Assembly: GCA_026393985.1 (NCBI GenBank) | Contig: JAPKZB010000092.1 | Location: 124,001-188,000 of the forward strand | Reading direction: 5' to 3' | DNA: 64,000 nt | Source of the DNA: Acidobacteriota bacterium | Lineage (GTDB): Bacteria; Acidobacteriota; Terriglobia; Bryobacterales; Bryobacteraceae | Shown: in pieces, positions 1 through 8,017 of the stretch | Layout: every line of letters starts with the position of its first letter | Position numbering within the stretch: the stretch's first letter is position 1 | Translations under genes and position numbers: made by a program | The notes under the pieces: model-generated | The model's database searches: none | The model's input: only the letters and a program-made list of their open reading frames with translations | What the model was told of the DNA's origin: nothing

Positions 1-2828
1 TTGCGCGACAGTTGCTGATGGAGCGGCTGGCGGAGGTGCGGAACCGGTTGCCCGAGGATGTGACGCCGGTGCTGGGGCCGGTGTCGACGGCGCTGGGTGA
101 GGTGTATCAATATACGCTCGAGAAGCCGGGGGACGGCGAGCGGGCGCTGACCAAGGAAGAGTTGGTAGACCGGCGGATGGTGCAGGACTGGGTGGTGCGG
201 CCGCTGCTGCGGTCGATTCCCGGGGTGGCGGAGATCAATTCGACGGGTGGGTATGTGCGGCAGTATCAGGTGCTGGTGGATCCGGACCGGCTGCTGCACT
301 ACGGCATCGGGCTGCAGGAGGTACCGCAGGCGCTGGCGCGGAACAACGCGAACGCGGGCGGCGGGATTCTGCGGCAACATGCCGAGCAGTATCTGATTCG
401 GGGCATAGGACTGGTGCGCAATCTGGATGATATCCGGTCGATTATTGTGAAGGAGGTGCGGGGGACGCCGGTGTATCTGCGGCAGGTGGCGACGGTGCAG
501 CTGGGCGAAGAGGTGCGCTACGGGGCGATGATCAAGGGCGGGTACACGGAGGCGGCGGGCGGCATTGTGATCATGATCGCGAGCGGCAACGCCAAGGCGG
601 TGGTGGAGAAGATCAAGGCCCGGGTGAAGGAGATCAACGAGAAGGGGATGCTGCCGGCGGGGCTGCAGATTGTGCCTTACTATGACCGGTCGGAGCTGGT
701 GGACGCGGCGCTGATGACGGTGGCCAAGGTGCTGGTGGAAGGGATTGTGCTTGTCATCGTGATCCTGTTCCTTTTCCTGGGGGATTTACGGAGCAGCGTG
801 ATTGTGATTGCGACGCTGGTGTTGACGCCGTTGCTGACGTTTCTCGTGATGAATCAGTACGGGCTTTCGGCGAACCTGATGTCGCTGGGCGGGTTGGCGA
901 TTGCGATTGGGTTGATGGTGGACGGGTCGGTGGTGGTAGTGGAGAATGTGTTCGCCAAACTGGCGCACGGGGGGCGGCAGGACCGGCTGCAGATTGTGCG
1001 GGAGGCGGTGATGGAGGTGGGTACGCCGGTGATCTTCGGCATTGGCATTATCATTCTCGTGTTCCTGCCGCTGATGACGCTTGAGGGCATGGAGGGCAAG
1101 ATGTTCTCGCCGCTGGCGTATACGATCGCCATTGCGCTGGGGATTTCGCTGGTGTTGTCGTTGACGCTGTCGCCGGTGCTGTCGTTCCTGCTGCTGAAGG
1201 GGGGCGCCGAGCACGATACGTTTTTGGTGCGGATGCTGAAGCGGGCGTTTGAGTGGCTGTTGGGGTTGGCGCTGGGGAATCCGTACAAGACGATTGTGAC
1301 GGTGATGATCGCCTTTGTCGCGTCGGTTTCGTTGTTCCCGTATCTGGGGACGGCGTTTATTCCGGAGATGAAGGAGGGGTCGATTTCGCCGAACATCGAC
1401 CGAGTGCCGAATATCTCGCTGGAAGAGTCGATCAAGATGGAGATGGCGGCGATGCGAGCGGTGCGGGGGGTGCCGGGGGTGGAGCGGTTGGTGTCGCGGA
1501 TCGGGCGGGGTGAATCGCCGGCGGACGCGGCGGGGCAGAACGAGGCGGACGTGATTGCGACGCTGACGCCGGTGGAGCGGCGGCCGAAGGGGATGACGCA
1601 GGATACGATTGCCGAGGAGATCCGGCGGCGGCTGGCGAGCGTGCCGGGGGTGAATCTGGTGATGGCGCAGCCGATTTCAGACCGGGTGGACGAGATGGTG
1701 ACGGGGGTGCGGGCCGATGTGGCGGTGAAGATTTTTGGTGATGATCTGGAGATGCTGATCCGGAAGGCGAACGAGGTGGCCAAGGTGGCGTCGACGATCC
1801 GGGGCATGCGCGATTCGCGGGTGGACCGGGTGGGTGGGCAGCAGTATCTGAACATCGAAATCGACCGGCAGGCGATAGCCCGGCATGACCTGAATGCGGC
1901 GGACATCCACGATGTGATTGAGACGGCGATTGGCGGCAAGGTGGCGACGGAGATCTACGAGGGGGAGCGGCGGTTTCAACTGGTGGTGCGCTACCCGGAG
2001 ACGCTGCGCAACAGCCGGGAGGATGTGGAGAACCTGCTGATCAATACGCCGTCGGGGTCGAAGGTGATGATGAAGGCGCTGGCGACGGTGAGCGTCAAAG
2101 AAGGCCCGGCGCAGATTAACCGGGATACGGCCAAGCGGCGGATTGTGATTGGCATCAATGTACAGGACCGGGACCTGGGCGGTTTTGTGAAGGAGCTGCA
2201 GGAGCGGGTGGAGCGGGATGTGCCGCTGCCGACGGGCTATACGATTGAATGGGGCGGGCAGTTTCAGAACATGGAGCGGGCGCTGAACCACCTGCGGATT
2301 ATTGTGCCCATTACGATTGGAGCGATCTTCTTCCTGTTGTTCCTGTTGTTCGGCTCGCTGCGGTTTGCCGGGCTGATTATCACGGTGCTGCCGTTTGCTT
2401 CGATTGGGGGGATTGTGGCGCTGTTTGTTTCGGGCGAGTATCTGTCGGTGCCGGCATCGGTGGGTTTTATTGCGCTGTGGGGGATTGCGGTACTGAACGG
2501 GGTGGTGCTGGTTTCCTACATTCGGAAGCTGCGGGAGGAGGGCATGGACCAGCGGACGGCGATTGCCGAGGGGACCAAGCTGCGTTTTCGGCCGGTGATG
2601 ATGACGGCGACGGTGGCGGCGCTGGGATTGGTGCCGTTTCTGTTTGCGACGGGGCCGGGCAGCGAGGTGCAGCGGCCGCTGGCGATTGTGGTGATTGGGG
2701 GGTTGATCACCTCGACGCTGCTGACGCTGATTGTGGTGCCGACGCTGTACGGGATCTTTGAGGGCAAGGAGAGCGCGGGCCCGGCGGAGAGCTTCGAGGA
2801 GGAGGACGGGGCGCGGGTGGCGGGTTAG
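1..2828 (+). CDS. RND heavy-metal efflux pump inner-membrane subunit (CusA/CzcA, HME type), 5' end outside window
   Basis: Inner-membrane proton/substrate antiporter of a tripartite pump that normally exports metal ions with a periplasmic adaptor and an outer-membrane channel. The reading frame is already open at base 3 and reads ARQLLMERL, a typical internal CusA/CzcA stretch, so the N-terminus (about 100 residues) lies upstream of the window. The visible 940 or so residues hold two periplasmic porter blocks and two helix bundles. The helix-4 segment reads VDGSVVVVENV, resembling the HME proton-relay helix. The C-terminus, after the last helix, is a short acidic tail. The metal cannot be told from sequence. 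No adaptor or outer-membrane gene is visible downstream, so those would lie upstream. Its stop overlaps the stop of the convergent small gene by 4 bases. Confidence 0.93.
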   Translation, partial: ARQLLMERLAEVRNRLPEDVTPVLGPVSTALGEVYQYTLEKPGDGERALTKEELVDRRMVQDWVVRPLLRSIPGVAEINSTGGYVRQYQVLVDPDRLLHYGIGLQEVPQALARNNANAGGGILRQHAEQYLIRGIGLVRNLDDIRSIIVKEVRGTPVYLRQVATVQLGEEVRYGAMIKGGYTEAAGGIVIMIASGNAKAVVEKIKARVKEINEKGMLPAGLQIVPYYDRSELVDAALMTVAKVLVEGIVLVIVILFLFLGDLRSSVIVIATLVLTPLLTFLVMNQYGLSANLMSLGGLAIAIGLMVDGSVVVVENVFAKLAHGGRQDRLQIVREAVMEVGTPVIFGIGIIILVFLPLMTLEGMEGKMFSPLAYTIAIALGISLVLSLTLSPVLSFLLLKGGAEHDTFLVRMLKRAFEWLLGLALGNPYKTIVTVMIAFVASVSLFPYLGTAFIPEMKEGSISPNIDRVPNISLEESIKMEMAAMRAVRGVPGVERLVSRIGRGESPADAAGQNEADVIATLTPVERRPKGMTQDTIAEEIRRRLASVPGVNLVMAQPISDRVDEMVTGVRADVAVKIFGDDLEMLIRKANEVAKVASTIRGMRDSRVDRVGGQQYLNIEIDRQAIARHDLNAADIHDVIETAIGGKVATEIYEGERRFQLVVRYPETLRNSREDVENLLINTPSGSKVMMKALATVSVKEGPAQINRDTAKRRIVIGINVQDRDLGGFVKELQERVERDVPLPTGYTIEWGGQFQNMERALNHLRIIVPITIGAIFFLLFLLFGSLRFAGLIITVLPFASIGGIVALFVSGEYLSVPASVGFIALWGIAVLNGVVLVSYIRKLREEGMDQRTAIAEGTKLRFRPVMMTATVAALGLVPFLFATGPGSEVQRPLAIVVIGGLITSTLLTLIVVPTLYGIFEGKESAGPAESFEEEDGARVAG

Positions 2829-3088
2829 CCGTCGAGGAGTTGGCGGATGGCTTCGCTCGGCGGGCGCCGGGTGGCGGGGCGTTTGCGGAGGTAGACGTTG
2901 ACCTCTTCGAGGGAGCCGAACAGGCCGATGAAGCTGGGGTGTCGGCGGCTGGGGGCGCGGCGGTCGCGGGAGAAGTCGCGGGCGCGGAAGCTGCCGTTTT
3001 CGGCGATGACGGCGGCGCCCATGGGGCGGTATTCGTGGGTGCCGGCGGCCCAGGCCTGTTGATTTTCGATCCAGAGTGCGAAGCCCAT
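2825..3088 (-). CDS. Small conserved-looking protein of unknown function, 87 aa
   Basis: I do not recognise the family. The protein starts MGFALWIENQQAWAAGTHEY and is soluble-looking, rich in Arg toward the C-terminus (RDFSRDRRAPSRRHP), and ends with a segment that looks structured (GLFGSLEEVNVYLRKRP). Reasons to believe it: it fills the gap between two real genes exactly, it ends in a 4-base stop-stop overlap with the RND gene, and its residue composition is protein-like. It starts only 18 bases from the divergent gene at 3107, so the two genes' promoters must lie inside each other's coding sequence or in the AT-rich gap. The in-frame extension further upstream is antisense to the next gene and was rejected. 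Confidence 0.55.
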   Translation of the reverse strand: MGFALWIENQQAWAAGTHEYRPMGAAVIAENGSFRARDFSRDRRAPSRRHPSFIGLFGSLEEVNVYLRKRPATRRPPSEAIRQLLDG

Positions 3089-3099
3089 AATGATATTAT
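3087..3099. promoter_or_regulatory. AT-rich palindrome between divergent start codons
   Basis: ATAAT-GAT-ATTAT is a perfect 5-bp inverted repeat with a 3-base spacer, in an otherwise very GC-rich region. It covers the start codon of the minus-strand gene and lies 7 bases before the start codon at 3107. It could be a shared -10/operator element for the two divergent genes. Function is inferred from position only. Confidence 0.3.
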
Positions 3100-3106
3100 C
3101 GAGCGC

Positions 3107-3955
3107 ATGAACAGACGGAGTTTTGCCACTACGCTGGCCGCGGGCGCGGCGCTTGCCACGACGGGATCGGCGCAGACGCTTCCCGCAAAAAAGGGCCGGT
3201 TGAAGCAGGGGGTTTGCGGCGGGGTTTTCCGTGGGTCGAACCTGGATTTTGACGGCCAGTGCCGGCTGGCGGCGGAGCTGGGGCTGGTGGGTTACGACCT
3301 GGTGGGTCCGGACCGGTTTCCGACCTTGAAGAAGTACGGCATTGTGCCGACGCTCGTGCCGGGCAGCAGCAAGCTGGCTGATGGCTGCAACGATCCTGCG
3401 CTGCACCCGGAGATCATCAAAAATACGCGGGAGCTGCTCGATGCGGCGGCGGCGGCCGGGGCGCCGAATCTGATCATGCTTTCGGGGAACCGGCGGGGCA
3501 AGAGCGATGAGCAGGGCATGGAGAATACCGTGAAGCTGCTGAACGCCGTGAAGCAGTATGCCGAGGATAAGGGCGTGACGCTGTGCATGGAGCTGCTGAA
3601 CAGCAAAGTGAACCATCCGGATTATCAGTGCGACCGGACGTGGTGGGGCGTGGAGGTTTGTAAGCGGGTGGGGTCGCCGCGGGTGAAGCTGCTGTATGAC
3701 ATCTACCACATGCAGATTATGGAAGGCGACATTATCCGGACGATTGAGCAGAACATGCAGTGGTTTGCGCACTTTCACACGGCGGGCAATCCGGGGCGGC
3801 ATGAGTTGAGCGTCGATCAGGAGATCAACTACAAGGCGGTGTGCAAGAAGATCGCCGACCTGGGGTATACGGGCTACATCTGCCACGAGTACACGCCTGT
3901 CGTGAAGAGCGCGCGGGAGGCTCTGCTCGAAGCGATCGAGGCCTGTACGGTGTAG
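3107..3955 (+). CDS. Sugar phosphate isomerase/hydroxypyruvate isomerase-like TIM-barrel protein with twin-arginine-type leader
   Basis: 282-residue protein of the xylose-isomerase-like TIM-barrel superfamily, closest by eye to hydroxypyruvate isomerase-like proteins. The leader MNRRSFATTLAAGAALATTG has the Arg pair and alanine-rich core of a Tat signal and ends near SAQT, so export to the periplasm is likely. The barrel carries candidate metal/catalytic acids in CMELLNSKVNH and CHEYTPV, and the HFHTAGNPGRHE segment typical of hydroxypyruvate isomerases. I chose the ATG at 3107 because it begins the Tat-like leader; the longer open frame upstream is antisense to the small gene at 2825-3088. 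The true substrate is unknown. Such exported isomerase-like and Gfo/Idh-like proteins are abundant in Acidobacteriota and Planctomycetes. Confidence 0.85.
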   Translation: MNRRSFATTLAAGAALATTGSAQTLPAKKGRLKQGVCGGVFRGSNLDFDGQCRLAAELGLVGYDLVGPDRFPTLKKYGIVPTLVPGSSKLADGCNDPALHPEIIKNTRELLDAAAAAGAPNLIMLSGNRRGKSDEQGMENTVKLLNAVKQYAEDKGVTLCMELLNSKVNHPDYQCDRTWWGVEVCKRVGSPRVKLLYDIYHMQIMEGDIIRTIEQNMQWFAHFHTAGNPGRHELSVDQEINYKAVCKKIADLGYTGYICHEYTPVVKSAREALLEAIEACTV

Positions 3956-3964
3956 GGCGGGGAC

Positions 3965-5347
3965 TTAGATGCGCTGCCGTTGCCAGGCGCCCCGGCGAAA
4001 GGCGGCGACGGCGGCCAGTCCCAGGGCGGTTTCGGCGACGGTGATGGCGGAAAAGATGCCGCGGGGGCCCCAGCCGAGGCCGATGGCGAGCGCCCAGGCG
4101 AGTGGGATCTGGAGGAGCCAGTAGCAGGCGAGGTTGAGGAGGGTGGGGGTGTAGGTATCGCCGGCGCCGTTGAAGGCCTGTTCCATGGTCATGCCGTAGG
4201 CGAGGCAGACGTAGGCGGCCGCGACCCAGCGGAGGCACTCGGAGCCGACGGCGATGACGGCGGGTTGGGGCGTGAAGAGGGCGAGGAGGGGCTCGGCGGC
4301 GGCGAGGAGGACGAGGGAGAGGGCGCCGAGGAAGTAGCAGTTGTAGCGGGCGGCGGTCCAGACGGAGGTTTCGGCGCGGAGGGGTTGGCTGGCGCCGAGG
4401 TTCTGGCCGACGAGGGTGGCTGCCGCGTTGGCGAGGCCCCAGGAGGGGAGGATGGAGAAGATGACGATGCGGATGGCGATGGTGTAGCCGGCCAGGACGT
4501 CGGCGCCGAAGGTGGCGGCGATGCGGATGAGGGCGGTCCAGCTGGCGGTGGCGACGAAGATCTGGAACATGCCGGAGGAGGCGGGGCGGAGGAGGCGGGC
4601 CAGGAGGGGGCGGCTGAAGCGGAGGGCTTCGGGGGTGAAGCGGATGCGGCCGGAGCCGGCGGACAGTTGCCAGACCTGATAGGCGACGGCGGCGCTGCGG
4701 CCGATGACGGTGCCGACGGCCGAGCCGGTGACGCCGAGTTCGGGAAAGGGGCCCCAGCCGAAGATGAGGCAGGGGTTGAGGACGATGTTGATGAGATTGC
4801 CGAACCAGAGCACCTTCATGGCGATGACGGCATCGCCGGCGCCGCGGAAGATGGCGTTGAGGAGGAAAAGGAGCATGACGGAGGCCGAGCCGCCGAGGGC
4901 GACGCGGGTGTAGCCCTGGTTGGCCTGCATGGCGGGGGAGGCGCCCATGAGGGCGAGCAGCTGGGGGGCGAACAGGAGGCCGGTGATGCCGATGACGGCC
5001 GAGGTGGCGATGCCGATGTAGAGGGAATGCGTGGCGCCGTGGGCGGCGGCGGCGGGGTCCTTTTCCCCGATGCGGCGGGCGACGTAGGCGGTGGTGGCGA
5101 AGCTGAGGCCCATGGCGATGGCGAAGACGAAGGTGAGGAGGCTTTCGGTGAGGCCGACGGTGGCGACGGCGTCGTCGCCGAGTTGGGCGACGAAGAAGAT
5201 GTCAACGATGGCGAACAGCGACTCCATGGCGGTTTCGAGCATCATGGGGGCGGCGAGGAGGGCGATGGCGCGGCGGAGGGAGCCGGTGGTGAAGTCCTTT
5301 TCTTCCCCGTTGAAGGCTTCGCGAAGGAATGAGAGGAGGGCGGGCAT
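3965..5347 (-). CDS. MATE family efflux transporter
   Basis: 460-residue integral membrane protein with about twelve helices in two homologous halves, the normal MATE length and layout. Typical MATE segments are visible: an early helix with MMLETAMESLFAIVDIFFVAQLG, RGAGDAVIAMKVLWFGNLIN in the first half and NGAGDTYTPTLLNLACYW in the second. MATE proteins export cationic drugs or metabolites using a Na+ or H+ gradient; the substrate here is not predictable. It is monocistronic and converges with the isomerase gene (9-base gap). Its start is 61 bases from the divergent oxidoreductase gene. Confidence 0.92.
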   Translation of the reverse strand: MPALLSFLREAFNGEEKDFTTGSLRRAIALLAAPMMLETAMESLFAIVDIFFVAQLGDDAVATVGLTESLLTFVFAIAMGLSFATTAYVARRIGEKDPAAAAHGATHSLYIGIATSAVIGITGLLFAPQLLALMGASPAMQANQGYTRVALGGSASVMLLFLLNAIFRGAGDAVIAMKVLWFGNLINIVLNPCLIFGWGPFPELGVTGSAVGTVIGRSAAVAYQVWQLSAGSGRIRFTPEALRFSRPLLARLLRPASSGMFQIFVATASWTALIRIAATFGADVLAGYTIAIRIVIFSILPSWGLANAAATLVGQNLGASQPLRAETSVWTAARYNCYFLGALSLVLLAAAEPLLALFTPQPAVIAVGSECLRWVAAAYVCLAYGMTMEQAFNGAGDTYTPTLLNLACYWLLQIPLAWALAIGLGWGPRGIFSAITVAETALGLAAVAAFRRGAWQRQRI

Positions 5348-5411
5348 GCGAATCGGCTCTTGAGTCTAGCATGCCCGCCGGGAAGCGCCGGGTTGATACA
5401 ATCGGGTCGTG

Positions 5412-6599
5412 ATGACACGTCGAACCTTGGCATATCGCGGCGCGGCTTTGTTTACGGCCGCCTCTTACGGGCGCATTTTGGGCGCCAACGAGCGGATCAA
5501 TTTAGGATTGATCGGCTGCGGGGACCGGGGGGAGCACGTCAGTACGGTGTTCACCAACACCAAGCAGGTAGACCTGACGGCGGTATGTGACATCTACGGC
5601 GCCAAGATCGATAAGATGCAGACCAAGGCGCCGGCGGCCAAGGGCTTCAACGATCATCGGAAGCTGCTGGAGCAGAAGAACGTGGACGCGGTGCTAATTG
5701 CGACGCCGGACCACTGGCACGCGGGGACGGCGATTGATGCGCTGAACGCGGGCAAGGACGTGTATGTCGAAAAGCCGCTGTCGCTGACGATTGAAGAGGG
5801 GCCGCGGATTGTGAAGGCGGCGCGCGTCAACAACCGGATCTGCCAGGTGGGCATGCAGCAGCGGAGCGGGCAGATTTATCTGCAGGCTAAGCGCGAGTAC
5901 TTCGATACGAAGAAGCTGGGCAAGATCACGCTGGTGCGGACGTGGTGGCACGGCAACTCGTATCACTTGCGGAAGGCGCCGGCGGCGCTGTCGCCGCAAC
6001 CTTCGAATCTGGACTGGGCGAAGTTTCTGGGTCCGGTGAAGTGGCGCGACTACGATCCGCAGCAGTACTTCAACTTCCGCGCGTACCTTGATTTTGGGGG
6101 CGGTCAGGTGACGGACCTGTTCACGCACTGGATTGACGTGGTGCACATGTTTATGAATCAGGACAACCCGATTGCGGCGAGCGCGGCGGGTGGGGTGTAC
6201 CACTACAAAGACGGGCGGACCGCGCCGGACACGATCAATGTGCTGCTCGAGTATCCGAACGACTGGACGGCGACTTTTGAGGCGACGCTGGCGCCGGGCA
6301 TCCGGGGCGCGGCGATTGAGTTCTGCGGTACCGAGGGCAAGCTGTACATTACGCGCGGCGAGTTCATTTATACGTCGGCGGAGCGGAACGCGGTGCCGGT
6401 GACGGTGAAGAGTCCGCGCGACCAAACGATTGACCACGTGGAGAACTTCATTGACTGCTGCCGGACGCGGAAGTTGCCGAATGGCGATGTTTACATCGGC
6501 CACCGGTCGGCAGCGGCTTCGCATCTGGGCAACCTTGCGTACGTTCAGAAGCGGCGTTTGCACTACAATCCGGAGCGGGAAGAGATTCTTCCGCTGTAG
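5412..6599 (+). CDS. Gfo/Idh/MocA family oxidoreductase with Tat-like leader
   Basis: NAD(P)-dependent sugar or cyclitol dehydrogenase-like protein of 395 residues. The N-terminus MTRRTLAYRGAALFTAASYG has twin Arg before a hydrophobic stretch, as in exported Gfo/Idh proteins of Acidobacteriota. It is followed by the Rossmann segment NLGLIGCGDRGEHVSTVF and the family motif VEKPLS. The C-terminal alpha/beta domain includes the GGGQVTDLFTHWIDVVHMF segment typical of this secreted subgroup. A GTG codon at 5409 directly precedes the ATG and could also be used. A TACAAT -10-like hexamer at 5397-5402 would place transcription start almost at the start codon, so a leaderless mRNA is possible. Confidence 0.88.
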   Translation: MTRRTLAYRGAALFTAASYGRILGANERINLGLIGCGDRGEHVSTVFTNTKQVDLTAVCDIYGAKIDKMQTKAPAAKGFNDHRKLLEQKNVDAVLIATPDHWHAGTAIDALNAGKDVYVEKPLSLTIEEGPRIVKAARVNNRICQVGMQQRSGQIYLQAKREYFDTKKLGKITLVRTWWHGNSYHLRKAPAALSPQPSNLDWAKFLGPVKWRDYDPQQYFNFRAYLDFGGGQVTDLFTHWIDVVHMFMNQDNPIAASAAGGVYHYKDGRTAPDTINVLLEYPNDWTATFEATLAPGIRGAAIEFCGTEGKLYITRGEFIYTSAERNAVPVTVKSPRDQTIDHVENFIDCCRTRKLPNGDVYIGHRSAAASHLGNLAYVQKRRLHYNPEREEILPL

Positions 6600-6645
6600 T
6601 TGCGGGTTCCGGCGCCTGGATTGCGCGTGTTACCTTTGAGGCGAT

Positions 6646-8013
6646 ATGAGGCAACTGCAGCCGGTGATCTGGATGAAGGGGACTCTGCTGAGTCCCCAGC
6701 ACTTGCAGACGCAGGACCGATTCATTGAATCCACCCTTCGATTTCAGACCGAGGCGCTGGCGTTTGCGGCGTGGGGTTTTGAGGGGGTGCGGATTGACCA
6801 TGAGCAGCTTTCCAATGGGAACCTGGCGGTGGCCGAGGCGCGGGGGATGTTGCCGGACGGGTTGCTGTTTGAGATTCCGGCGGCGGACCCGCCGCCTCCG
6901 CCCAAGCTGTTAGCCGAGGCGTTTGATCCGGATCAGAAAGAGCTGGATATTTATTTGTGCATTCCTGAGTCGCGGGTGCCGGGGATGAATATTTCGCTGG
7001 CGACCAAGCGGGACGCGGCGACGCGCTACTACGCCGATGTGGCCATGCTGCGGGATGAGAACAACGGCACGGTGGAAAAGCCCGTGCAGATGGCGCGGAA
7101 GAACTTCCGGCTGCTGACGGGCAACGAGGCGCGCGAGGGGTATTCGACGATTCGGGTGGCGCGGGTGAAGCGGCACGCGACGGGGACGCTCGAGTTGGAC
7201 CAGCGGTTTGTGCCGCCGCTGCTCGATGTGGCGGGCAGCGAGTACCTGATGGCGATCACGCGGCGGCTGGTGGAGATCCTAGCGGCGAAGAGTTCGATGC
7301 TGGCTGGCGGGCGGCGGCAGAAGAACTTGAGTCTGGCCGACTTCGGGACGGCCGATATCGCCAATTTTTGGCTGCTGTACACGATCAACTCGCACTTTCC
7401 GATTTTTCAGCATTTGCTGGAGGTGCGGCGGGGCCATCCGGCGAAGCTCTATGAGACGATGCTGTCGTTGGCGGGGGCGATGACGACCTTTTCGACCACG
7501 CTGCATCCGCGGGATCTGCCGAAGTACGACCACGACAATCTGGCCGGCTGCTTTACGGAGCTCGATGAGATGATTCGGAATCTGCTCGAGACGGTGATTC
7601 CGAGCAACTTTATTTCGCTGCCGTTGAAGCTGCTGCAGAGTTCGATTTGGGGTACGCCGCTGGCCGAGGACCGGTTTCTTAAGAACACGCGGCTGTATTT
7701 GTCGGTGACGGCTGAGATGAACGAGGCGGAGTTGATCACGAAGGTACCGCATTTGATCAAGCTGTGTTCGGCCAATCACATTGAGCACCTGGTGCGGCAG
7801 GCGCTGCCCGGGGTGCCGCTGACCCACGTGCCGCGGCCGCCGAGCGGGGTGCCGGCGAAGCTGAATTCGCAGTATTTCAGTTTGGATCAGACGCCGGGGG
7901 GGATGGCTTGGGAGGCGATTACGCGGTCGCGGAACCTGGCGGCGTATGTGCCGGCGGATTTTCCGCGACCCCAGTTGGAGTTGATCATTCTGCTGCCGGA
8001 GGGCGGCCGATAA
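6646..8013 (+). CDS. tssK: Type VI secretion baseplate protein TssK, copy 1
   Basis: 455-residue TssK (ImpJ/VasE) protein. TssK trimers connect the T6SS baseplate to the TssJLM membrane complex. The N-terminus has the family signature of an initial hydrophobic segment followed by the SPQHLQTQDRF motif (equivalent to GPHHFQ in the second copy). The middle keeps LVEILAAKSSML and HPRDLPKYDH, and the C-terminal neck/head ends LAAYVPADFPRPQLELIILL. A GAGG Shine-Dalgarno sequence sits about 5 bases before the ATG. It is clearly paralogous to the gene at 9725-11080 but divergent throughout, so the duplication is old. It is followed after 4 bases by the convergent repeat-protein gene and so is cut off from the other tss genes. 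Confidence 0.9.
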   Translation: MRQLQPVIWMKGTLLSPQHLQTQDRFIESTLRFQTEALAFAAWGFEGVRIDHEQLSNGNLAVAEARGMLPDGLLFEIPAADPPPPPKLLAEAFDPDQKELDIYLCIPESRVPGMNISLATKRDAATRYYADVAMLRDENNGTVEKPVQMARKNFRLLTGNEAREGYSTIRVARVKRHATGTLELDQRFVPPLLDVAGSEYLMAITRRLVEILAAKSSMLAGGRRQKNLSLADFGTADIANFWLLYTINSHFPIFQHLLEVRRGHPAKLYETMLSLAGAMTTFSTTLHPRDLPKYDHDNLAGCFTELDEMIRNLLETVIPSNFISLPLKLLQSSIWGTPLAEDRFLKNTRLYLSVTAEMNEAELITKVPHLIKLCSANHIEHLVRQALPGVPLTHVPRPPSGVPAKLNSQYFSLDQTPGGMAWEAITRSRNLAAYVPADFPRPQLELIILLPEGGR

Positions 8014-8017
8014 GGGG

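Noticed and set aside
854-1939. 361-codon open frame on the - strand
   Set aside because: Antisense of the RND pump gene; Ser/Arg/Ile-rich with no domain.
3980-5332. 450-codon open frame on the + strand
   Set aside because: Exact antisense of the MATE gene; product is a low-complexity Gly/Glu/Ala string caused by GC-rich codons.
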